Shown here one piece after another: positions 1 through 5,650 of a stretch of DNA of 8,541 bases (positions are counted from its first letter, which is position 1; each line of letters starts with the position of its first letter). A model generated the notes under the pieces. The model worked only from the letters and a program-made list of their open reading frames with translations. It made no database searches and was not told the DNA's origin. Made by a program: the position numbers and the translations under genes. Source of the DNA: an uncultured Bacilli bacterium (lineage in GTDB: Bacteria; Bacillota_I; Bacilli_A; RF39; UBA660). The stretch spans positions 1 through 8,541 of the forward strand of contig CALVUV010000053.1 in the NCBI GenBank assembly GCA_944363685.1, read 5' to 3'.

Positions 1-791
1 AAAACAATTGTAATACCTGCTAAGAATTTCATAATAGTATTAAGATTATTAGAAATAATAGTAGCAACAGTATCAGTAGTACTAGATAAGATTCCTCTAT
101 ATAAATCTCCCATCTCTATTGCCTGATTATTTTCAATAATTGCATCTTCAAGTAAATCTTGATCCTCTTCATATAATTCTATGACATTACCTTTAAGTAT
201 CTTATCTAAAACAACTCCATTAGACTTTAAAGCTGTAATAATATAAGTCAAACTATTTTCTAGTGCAAGTAAATTAAGTAACTCTTCATTTTTAGTAGCA
301 TTTAAAATCTTTGACTCTGCAATCTCTATTTTATTATCAATATCTCTTAACATCTTTAAATATAATAAAGCCAGTCTATAAATCATCTGAATAATAAATC
401 TACTCTTCTTATAAGTATAAAACTCTTTAACTCTTCCCTTAGTAAAATCATCTATAATACTATAACGTTGTAAAGATACTGTAACAATATAATCATTTCT
501 AACCACAAGAATACCTAAAGGTAATGTTGTAATCGCTCTCATTCCATTTTTATTTTCATAAACAGGAACATCTAAAAGAAGCATTTTAACCCCATCTTCT
601 TCATCTATACGAGGTTTCTCATCATCATCAATAATACTCATAATAAAATTTTTCTTTATTCCTAAAGCATTAGAAACCTCATCAATCTCACTTTCATTAG
701 GATTAACTAAATTAACCCAACATCCAATTTCATAACTATCAATCTTACTAAAAAGATTAGTAGAAATATCTGTATTATATATTTTTAACAC
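1..791 (-). CDS. corA: CorA-type magnesium/divalent cation transporter, C-terminus cut by the window edge
   Basis: This is an inner-membrane Mg2+ (possibly Co2+/Ni2+) channel of the CorA family, with 263 codons visible of roughly 310-320 expected. I translated the minus strand from a GTG at 791-789. The GTG is preceded by a strong AGAGGTGG Shine-Dalgarno about 5 nt away, and no in-frame ATG occurs for about 50 codons. The N-terminal cytoplasmic domain carries the family's W-V-N-L-x-x-P-x-E segment near residues 25-34. A long charged helical stalk follows. The last visible residues (about 222-263) match the Firmicutes CorA pore entrance: NQAIEMGDLYRGILSSTTD, then SNNLNTIMKFLAGITIV, the start of TM1. 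The diagnostic GMN loop and TM2 lie beyond the left edge and cannot be checked. The gene starts 16 nt after the metallopeptidase stop, so it is probably last in the fhs transcript. No M-box riboswitch fits in that gap. Confidence 0.9.
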   Translation of the reverse strand, partial: MLKIYNTDISTNLFSKIDSYEIGCWVNLVNPNESEIDEVSNALGIKKNFIMSIIDDDEKPRIDEEDGVKMLLLDVPVYENKNGMRAITTLPLGILVVRNDYIVTVSLQRYSIIDDFTKGRVKEFYTYKKSRFIIQMIYRLALLYLKMLRDIDNKIEIAESKILNATKNEELLNLLALENSLTYIITALKSNGVVLDKILKGNVIELYEEDQDLLEDAIIENNQAIEMGDLYRGILSSTTDTVATIISNNLNTIMKFLAGITIV

Positions 792-807
792 AAAAACCAC
801 CTCTTTC

Positions 808-1989
808 TTATTTCTCTAAATTAGTATTTTTAACTTTCTCTCTTTCTTTAGCATTCTTTATAAGATTAAAATAAATCTCTTCCATCCCTTCACCAGAACA
901 CAAAAACTCATCTATAATCTCATCTTTACTCTTATAAATAATATTGCCATTTTCCTCTTTAAATTCATATGCTAATTGAGGAAACCTATTAAATAAATCA
1001 GGTTTATCATTAACATAATCTGCAAAAAAATCATTAATATTAACAATTTCTCCATCTATTTCTCTAGAAAGGTTCCCCATTTTTTCCGTTTCTTTACTAA
1101 CTTCCATATCAACATCTAAGTAAGTAGAAATACCAAGAGACATTAAATAATTACTAGCCACATAATAAGAATAAACATTTGCATCTATCTCATATAGATT
1201 CTTAACATAATTCTTATTATTAAAATATATATCACTACTATAACCTCTAAGTATCGCTTCTTTTAAAGCCAATAAATCAATATAAGAAGTAATAATATTA
1301 TTATCTCTACAAAAGCTTTGATATGTATGTCTAATTTCATGTGCCAATATAAAAAACATACTAATATTTCCTTCATTATAAAATCTATAAAACATCTCCT
1401 CACTCAAAAAGACATCATATCTAAAAGTCTCACCATTAGTACCATCTTTAAATCTTTTTAAAGAAAATTCTGAACCTTCACTATACTCTCTTGTACTAGA
1501 AATAACTAAATGCCTAAGTACTTTCTTAATTAACTCCTCATCAAGAGTATTACGTTTTAAAATAACATCTCTAATTATTAAATCTCTAAGTACCGCATTT
1601 ACATTTAAAAAACTATCATATGTAAATATATATTCTAAAAGTTCTTTATCTTCACTACTATAATTATCAGTATATTCCAAGTCCTTTATAATCCCTTTTG
1701 TTTTTTCTATAATATCAAACTTTTCTAAAAAGTCATAACTTACATCACTATTTTTAATAAAATCATATAATTGCAATATTAAAGACTTACTTATATTATC
1801 TTTATCAATTGAAGAAATAATAGCCATTACCTCATCATAATGACTTTTTAAACGTTCATTAAATGAGTCACAGTATTTACAAATACCTGTATGATAATCA
1901 CATCTACCACCACATTTTGAACAACTTGAGTCCATTACTAAATCATTCAAACTATCCATTAAAATGTCATCATAATTCTTCTTTAACAT
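808..1989 (-). CDS. Putative zinc metallopeptidase (HExxH) with N-terminal zinc ribbon; function unknown
   Basis: I do not recognise this 393-residue protein as a named family. Residues 23-40 hold paired cysteines (C23xxC26, C30, C37xxC40), typical of a small zinc ribbon. Residues about 45-200 look mostly helical and charged. Residues 212-228 read as a hydrophobic strand followed by HEIRHTYQ, so H217 and H221 form an HExxH zinc site with E218 as the general base. Residues 267-270 (EIDA) sit in a predicted helix about 46 residues later, at a plausible distance for the third ligand of a gluzincin-type enzyme. There is no signal peptide or membrane segment, so it is probably cytoplasmic. The ATG at 1989 has a GAGGAG Shine-Dalgarno at 1997-2002, inside the upstream micro-ORF, which it overlaps by 20 nt. 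It sits between fhs and corA. The substrate is unknown; peptidase activity is inferred from the motif only. Confidence 0.72.
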   Translation of the reverse strand: MLKKNYDDILMDSLNDLVMDSSCSKCGGRCDYHTGICKYCDSFNERLKSHYDEVMAIISSIDKDNISKSLILQLYDFIKNSDVSYDFLEKFDIIEKTKGIIKDLEYTDNYSSEDKELLEYIFTYDSFLNVNAVLRDLIIRDVILKRNTLDEELIKKVLRHLVISSTREYSEGSEFSLKRFKDGTNGETFRYDVFLSEEMFYRFYNEGNISMFFILAHEIRHTYQSFCRDNNIITSYIDLLALKEAILRGYSSDIYFNNKNYVKNLYEIDANVYSYYVASNYLMSLGISTYLDVDMEVSKETEKMGNLSREIDGEIVNINDFFADYVNDKPDLFNRFPQLAYEFKEENGNIIYKSKDEIIDEFLCSGEGMEEIYFNLIKNAKEREKVKNTNLEK

Positions 1990-2110
1990 TTAATAACTCC
2001 TCATACTTTTTAATTTGATACAGAATTAACATCTTCTTATCTTCATCTTTCTCTAAAACATATAATTGTTTTAATACTTCTATCTTTTCTTCAATACTTA
2101 ATTTTTTCAT
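1970..2110 (-). CDS. 46-residue micro-ORF coupled to fhs; function unknown
   Basis: A short ORF fills the gap between fhs and the metallopeptidase: ATG at 2110-2108, TGA at 1972-1970. The product begins MKKLSIEEKIEVLKQ and ends YEELLNVKEEL. It is highly charged and reads as two amphipathic helices with no cysteines and no membrane segment. The start shares one base with the fhs stop (TAATG). An AGGGGA Shine-Dalgarno-like stretch lies in the last fhs codons about 8 nt upstream, suggesting translation by re-initiating ribosomes. Its 3' end overlaps the metallopeptidase start by 20 nt and carries that gene's ribosome-binding site. It uses the only TGA stop among the genes in this window, followed directly by a second TGA. 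Its placement argues for a real gene, either a small partner of the metallopeptidase or a translational coupler. No homology is claimed. Confidence 0.65.
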   Translation of the reverse strand: MKKLSIEEKIEVLKQLYVLEKDEDKKMLILYQIKKYEELLNVKEEL

Positions 2111-3705
2111 TAAAATAATCCCCTAATCTTTCCATCTACTAAATCAATATTTTCATAATTAGGATTTTTAGGAAGTCCTGGCATTGTATATATTTTACCA
2201 GAAAGCACAGTAATAAACCCTGCACCACTATTTATAATTAAATCTCTTACATGTAATATATTATCTTTAGGATATCCTAATAGTTTAGGATTATCACTTA
2301 TCGAATATTGTGTTTTCGCTACACAAATTGGAAGATGAGATAGTCCTATTGTATCAATAAGCTTTAATTTTTCCTTAGCTTCATCACTATATTCTACCTT
2401 ACTTGAGTTATAAACATCCAAATTAAGTTTTTTTATTTTATCTTCTATATCCATACTATCATCAACTATAGTATTAAAATTACTAGGTAAAGAACAAGAC
2501 TTAATAACTGCCTTAGCAAGATCTACTGCCCCTTCTCCACCTTTATTATAGGCATCACTAACTGAACATTGATAACCTAAATTTTCAATATATTCTTTAA
2601 CATAACTAATATCTTCTAAACTATCATCACTAAATTTATTAATTGCAACAACTATCGGAACATTATAATGTTTTAAATGATTAAGATGAGCATCTACATT
2701 AGATATTCCTTTTTCTAAAGAACCATCTCCATTATATTTTAAAGCTCTAATAGTAACAACTAAAACAACTGTAGAAGGATTAATTCCTGCTTTAGGACAA
2801 ACTATATCTAAAAACTTTTCAGCACCTAAATCACTACCAAAACCTGCTTCTGTAATTACATAATCAGATAAACTTCTAGCAAGATTAATAGATTTAATAC
2901 TACTACATCCATGTGCTATATTTGCAAAAGGTCCACCATGAACAATAGCAGGAACCCCTTCCAATGTTTGTACTAAATTAGGTTTAAATGCATCTTTAAG
3001 TAAAACTGTTAAAGCACCCTCTAATTTCAAATCTTTAACATAAACAGGTTCATCTTTACTATTAAAACCAACCATTATCTTAGATAATCTTTTTCTTAAA
3101 TCATCTATATCAGTAGCAAGACAAAATAAAGCCATAACTTCACTAGCAGCAGTTATATTAAAATGATCTACATACTCATTAGCATTACACTCTAATTTTA
3201 TATTTCTAAGACTTCTATCATTAACATCTAAACAACGACTAAATGTAACTTTTTTAATATCTAAACTATTACCCTTTTCAATATGATTATAAACTGCTGC
3301 ACTTATTAAATTATTAGCAGAACTAATCGCATGAAAATCACCAGTAAAATGTAAATTAATATCCTCCATCGGAACAATTTGACTATATCCTCCACCAGTC
3401 GCTCCTCCTTTAATACCAAAAACAGGTCCTAAAGAAGGCTCTCTTAAAGCAAGACATACATTCTCATTAAGCTTATTAAAAGCATCTGCAAGACCAATAC
3501 TAACAGTTGTCTTACCTTCTCCATAAGGAGTAGGATTAACAGCAGTTACTAAAATAACTTTACCAGTTTTTTCTCCTTTATCCTTAACTATCTTAGCCTT
3601 ATTCTTACCATACATTTCAATATCATCTGAAGTTAAATTAAGTTTACTTGCAACTTCTTTAATATCACATAACTCCACACTATTAGCAATCTCTATATCA
3701 CTCAT
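2110..3705 (-). CDS. fhs: Formate-tetrahydrofolate ligase (10-formyl-THF synthetase)
   Basis: This cytoplasmic enzyme makes 10-formyl-THF from formate, THF and ATP, feeding one-carbon units to purine and formyl-Met synthesis. At 531 residues it is slightly shorter than the usual ~555, with no missing core block visible. The P-loop is PTPYGEGKTT (58-67). The signature GIKGGATGGGY (98-107) has Thr where the family pattern usually has Ala. VPMEDINLHFTGDFHAI (111-127), VHGGPFANIAHGC (255-267), TEAGFGSDLGAEKF (285-298) and VTIRALKYNGDG (317-328) follow in family order. The C-terminus GFITVLSGKIYTMPGLPKNP is also typical. The ATG at 3705 has a GGAGGTG Shine-Dalgarno about 6 nt upstream. It is probably the first gene of a four-gene unit (fhs, micro-ORF, metallopeptidase, corA). 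No folate riboswitch fits in the short leader, and no other folate genes are in the window. Confidence 0.97.
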   Translation of the reverse strand: MSDIEIANSVELCDIKEVASKLNLTSDDIEMYGKNKAKIVKDKGEKTGKVILVTAVNPTPYGEGKTTVSIGLADAFNKLNENVCLALREPSLGPVFGIKGGATGGGYSQIVPMEDINLHFTGDFHAISSANNLISAAVYNHIEKGNSLDIKKVTFSRCLDVNDRSLRNIKLECNANEYVDHFNITAASEVMALFCLATDIDDLRKRLSKIMVGFNSKDEPVYVKDLKLEGALTVLLKDAFKPNLVQTLEGVPAIVHGGPFANIAHGCSSIKSINLARSLSDYVITEAGFGSDLGAEKFLDIVCPKAGINPSTVVLVVTIRALKYNGDGSLEKGISNVDAHLNHLKHYNVPIVVAINKFSDDSLEDISYVKEYIENLGYQCSVSDAYNKGGEGAVDLAKAVIKSCSLPSNFNTIVDDSMDIEDKIKKLNLDVYNSSKVEYSDEAKEKLKLIDTIGLSHLPICVAKTQYSISDNPKLLGYPKDNILHVRDLIINSGAGFITVLSGKIYTMPGLPKNPNYENIDLVDGKIRGLF

Positions 3706-3729
3706 TTAAAGCACCTCCAAACTATCTCT

Positions 3730-3735
3730 ATTATA
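3730..3735 (-). promoter_or_regulatory. Candidate -10 box of the fhs operon
   Basis: The minus strand reads TATAAT here, an exact sigma-A -10 consensus 24 nt before the fhs ATG, leaving a leader of about 17 nt that contains GGAGGTG. No good -35 hexamer sits 16-18 nt upstream; the bases there are T-rich from the preceding terminator. The call therefore rests on the -10 and its location. Confidence 0.5.
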
Positions 3736-3749
3736 TGCTAAAACTAAAG

Positions 3750-3771
3750 AAAAAACTAGTCTAAACTAGTT
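3750..3771 (-). terminator. Weak Rho-independent terminator at the end of the 322-residue gene
   Basis: On the minus strand AACTAGT (3771-3765), loop TTAG and ACTAGTT (3760-3754) form a 7-bp stem, followed by a short T run to 3750. The stem has only two G-C pairs, so it would be weak. Its first arm contains the TAG stop (3768-3766) of the gene it would end. It separates that gene from the fhs promoter just downstream. Confidence 0.5.
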
Positions 3772-4734
3772 CTTCTTAACATATCGTTTGATTTCTCTAT
3801 TCTGCAAATAATCATCATAAGTATTAACTATTTCTGATAACCTTTCATCCGCTGCCTCATATTCTTCTTTAAGATCTTTTAAATCTTTTTCAACTTCCCT
3901 ATAAAACAAATCATATTTATCATCTATTTCTTCTTCAATCTTTTCTTTTACTTTAGATAAAACAAAACTAAGATATGCTCTAGCTACATCAAAACATTTA
4001 TCTTTACTAAAAGTATCATCATCAAGAAGAAAATTTTCACCTATTTTACCAATATTACTATCATTATATCTAATAGGTTCATTAAATAACCAAAGAGAAT
4101 CATTAATAACAGGGATATTTTTCAAACTAAAGACTCCACTTTTACTTTCAAAACTAGATGACTCCAAAGAAAAATTTTCACTTCTTGTATAAAAAGATTT
4201 AACTTTACCATTAGAATCACTAATATTTACCATATCACCACATAACGACAAATTATTAATATCGTTATTATTACATTTATATTCTATATTTTTACTTGTA
4301 ATATATATATTATCAACATTACAAGACTCTCCATATATAGAAACACTTTCTGTCTCTACACATCTTAAATCTGAAATATGTTGACCATTAACTCTAAAAA
4401 AGACACTATCAGCATTTATAAAATCAGCACATAATACATCATTTCCATCTTCACTATTAAAAATAAGTTTTGTTTTCTTACTATTATCCACATAAAAACA
4501 ACTATTAACAAAACTATTATTAATTATTATTTCAGCATCAGAATCTTTAGCATTAAGCGACAATTCATTAAACAATTCCCAATTTTTAAAATGAATTTTA
4601 GAAACATTTTCTTTTAATAACAAAACATTTTTTCTTTCACCTTTTTTAAAAACTTTATATTTAAAAAAAGAATAAGTAAATGGTGTAATATATCCGCTCC
4701 TACCATCTTTAAATTCATAATAAATGATTTTCAT
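3766..4734 (-). CDS. Uncharacterised protein: probable beta-solenoid followed by coiled coil
   Basis: I do not recognise this 322-residue protein. Residues 1-45 form a small basic beta-rich head (MKIIYYEFKDGRSGYITPF). Residues about 55-205 run as short alternating strands with Ser/Asn/Asp turns, such as AEIIINNSFVNSCFYVDNS, VSIYGESCNVDNIYITSKN and NFSLESSSFESKSGVFSLKN. That irregular 20-odd-residue rhythm suggests a right-handed beta-helix or solenoid. Residues about 258-312 are a charged heptad-like helix (KVKEKIEEEIDDKYDLF onward), probably a coiled coil. There is no signal peptide, sorting signal or membrane span, so it is probably cytoplasmic. Six cysteines lie in the solenoid (79, 102, 125, 138, 154, 165), with one more at 247. 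The ATG at 4734 has an AGGGGGAAG Shine-Dalgarno. It has its own strong promoter and terminator, so it is an independent unit. Function is unknown; a scaffold or binding role is only inference. Confidence 0.7.
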   Translation of the reverse strand: MKIIYYEFKDGRSGYITPFTYSFFKYKVFKKGERKNVLLLKENVSKIHFKNWELFNELSLNAKDSDAEIIINNSFVNSCFYVDNSKKTKLIFNSEDGNDVLCADFINADSVFFRVNGQHISDLRCVETESVSIYGESCNVDNIYITSKNIEYKCNNNDINNLSLCGDMVNISDSNGKVKSFYTRSENFSLESSSFESKSGVFSLKNIPVINDSLWLFNEPIRYNDSNIGKIGENFLLDDDTFSKDKCFDVARAYLSFVLSKVKEKIEEEIDDKYDLFYREVEKDLKDLKEEYEAADERLSEIVNTYDDYLQNREIKRYVKKN

Positions 4735-4762
4735 AATTGCTTCCCCCTAAAATATGTCTATT

Positions 4763-4791
4763 ATTATATATAGAAGGAAAAATTTAGTCAA
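4763..4791 (-). promoter_or_regulatory. Near-consensus sigma-A promoter for the 322-residue gene
   Basis: On the minus strand, TTGACT (4791-4786) matches the -35 consensus at 5 of 6 positions. It is followed by a 17-nt spacer and an exact TATAAT (4768-4763). The predicted start near 4756 leaves a leader of about 20 nt carrying AGGGGG. The -35 box lies in the last tmk codons and touches the tmk stop, and no terminator separates the two genes, so tmk read-through is also likely. Confidence 0.8.
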
Positions 4792-5437
4792 GTACGGTTC
4801 TTACTACATCATAAATTTCTCTACTTATATCATCAATACTACGTAATACTCCATCTTTACTACATTCAACTACTTTAAAATTATACTTATCTGCAACATA
4901 TAAACTATTATCATAAACTTTATCTAAAAAATTTTGATCCTTCTCATTAATATCTCCATCAATTCCATCATAATTTCTATTTTTTCTAAGAGTATTAGCA
5001 AAGTCTCTATCTAATTTTAAAAATATTACTAAATCAGGTTTCTTAAGACCAAGTTTATTATATTCATAATCACAAATATAATTTAAAAATTCATCTTTTC
5101 CTTCTTCAAATAATGCTCCTTGATAAATTAAATTAGAAGTAGTATATCTATCTAATAAAACTTTTTTTCCTTCATCTAAAGCACTCTTTAATTCATTATG
5201 ATAAGTATAAAATCTATCCATTGCATAAAAACTACTAACAACATAAGGACCAATATCTTCTCTTTTTCCTAAATTACCTTTTAAATATTCTTCTATTAAA
5301 AATGCACTTGGCTTACCATAACTAGGAAAATGATGATAAATAACTTCTTTTCCATCACTAATTAATTTATTATAAAGTTCTTTAATCTGAGTAGTTTTCC
5401 CTACACCATCACTAACACCTTCTATTACTATTAACAT
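4784..5437 (-). CDS. tmk: Thymidylate kinase (dTMP kinase)
   Basis: This cytoplasmic kinase converts dTMP to dTDP with ATP, an essential step in DNA precursor synthesis. I place the start at ATG 5437 (217 residues, MLIVIEG), not at the in-frame GTG at 5446, because that GTG is part of the AGGTG Shine-Dalgarno 6 nt before the ATG. Family features in order are the P-loop EGVSDGVGKTTQ (6-17), the substrate segment FPSYGKPSAFLIEEYLKGNLG at about 37-57, the DRY motif in LLDRYTTSN (94-102), LDR in the core strand near 142-144, and a LID region ending DINEKDQNFLDKVY. Length matches the family (~205-215). Oddity: the P-loop has one residue more between its first Gly and GKT than the usual EGxDGxGKT. 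It is divergent from the adhesin gene and has its own TATAAT. A related deoxynucleoside kinase is a less likely alternative. Confidence 0.88.
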   Translation of the reverse strand: MLIVIEGVSDGVGKTTQIKELYNKLISDGKEVIYHHFPSYGKPSAFLIEEYLKGNLGKREDIGPYVVSSFYAMDRFYTYHNELKSALDEGKKVLLDRYTTSNLIYQGALFEEGKDEFLNYICDYEYNKLGLKKPDLVIFLKLDRDFANTLRKNRNYDGIDGDINEKDQNFLDKVYDNSLYVADKYNFKVVECSKDGVLRSIDDISREIYDVVRTVLD

Positions 5438-5443
5438 ATCTAA

Positions 5444-5448
5444 CACCT
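5444..5448 (-). promoter_or_regulatory. Shine-Dalgarno site that fixes the tmk start
   Basis: The minus strand reads AGGTG, six bases before ATG 5437-5435. The last three bases of this site are the in-frame GTG a gene finder would take as the start. The GTG itself has only an AGG three bases upstream, too close to serve. The ATG is therefore the better start. Confidence 0.75.
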
Positions 5449-5458
5449 ACCTAAAAAC

Positions 5459-5464
5459 ATTATA
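5459..5464 (-). promoter_or_regulatory. Candidate -10 box for tmk
   Basis: The minus strand carries an exact TATAAT 21 nt before the tmk ATG, giving a leader of about 15 nt. The -35 position at 17-nt spacing (5487-5482, ATACTT) is a poor match. The spacer includes a run of nine T on this strand (A9 at 5467-5475 on the plus strand). Confidence 0.55.
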
Positions 5465-5488
5465 TCAAAAAAAAATTAAAAAAGTATG

Positions 5489-5585
5489 AATTTTTAAAAT
5501 TCAAAGAATTTTACCCTTCAAAATTAAAAATTCCCCTAGCGAAAATTAAAAATTGAAGCAAAAAAAGTCTCGAATTTTAAAAATT
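5489..5585. repeat. Symmetric AT-rich inverted-repeat array between divergent genes
   Basis: The outer arms AATTTTTAAAATTC (5489-5502) and GAATTTTAAAAATT (5572-5585) are perfect 14-bp reverse complements centred on 5537. Inside, CTTCAA (5516-5521) and TTGAAG (5553-5558) pair about the same centre, as do TTC (5531-5533) and GAA (5541-5543). Two exact 13-bp direct copies of AAAATTAAAAATT (5520-5532 and 5542-5554) are also placed symmetrically. The four AT blocks start at 5489, 5520, 5542 and 5573, spacings of 31, 22 and 31 bp, close to whole helical turns. The array reaches both outward promoter candidates. It could be an operator, a bent or UP-element-like region, or a mobile-element remnant. 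Low-complexity AT sequence makes chance symmetry more likely than in balanced DNA. Confidence 0.6.
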
Positions 5586-5612
5586 ACCAATTTGCATTAT
5601 ATTTTAACTAAT
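5584..5612 (+). promoter_or_regulatory. Tentative promoter of the adhesin-sortase operon
   Basis: TTACCA (5584-5589) and ACTAAT (5607-5612) each match the sigma-A consensus at 4 of 6 positions with a 17-nt spacer. An overlapping alternative is TTGCAT (5592-5597) with TAGAGT (5615-5620), also at 17 nt. Neither is strong, so this promoter may be weak or need an activator. The proposed -35 abuts the right arm of the inverted-repeat array. The region from here to the start codon holds only the GGAGG ribosome-binding site. Confidence 0.35.
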
Positions 5613-5650
5613 GTTAGAGTAAGCCTCGTTAAGAAAAAAGGAGGAAAACT

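Noticed and set aside
1952..1972. TGA read as Trp (Mycoplasma code), extending the micro-ORF past its TGATGA
   Set aside because: Visible Trp residues in CorA, the 322-residue protein and the adhesin all use TGG, and no full-length gene contains an in-frame TGA.
3706..3765. Folate (THF) riboswitch before fhs
   Set aside because: The leader after the TATAAT is only about 17 nt and the remaining space is taken by the upstream terminator.
5437..5446. GTG at 5446 as tmk start (220 residues)
   Set aside because: The GTG is part of the AGGTG Shine-Dalgarno ideally spaced from ATG 5437, and the GTG lacks a properly spaced site of its own.
5520..5554. CRISPR-like direct repeats
   Set aside because: Only two short 13-bp A/T copies, with a spacer too short and no cas genes.
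5489..5585. Invertible promoter switch between the 14-bp inverted arms
   Set aside because: Both promoter candidates lie essentially outside the arms, so inversion would not flip either. The arms are nearly pure A/T and no recombinase gene is in the window.
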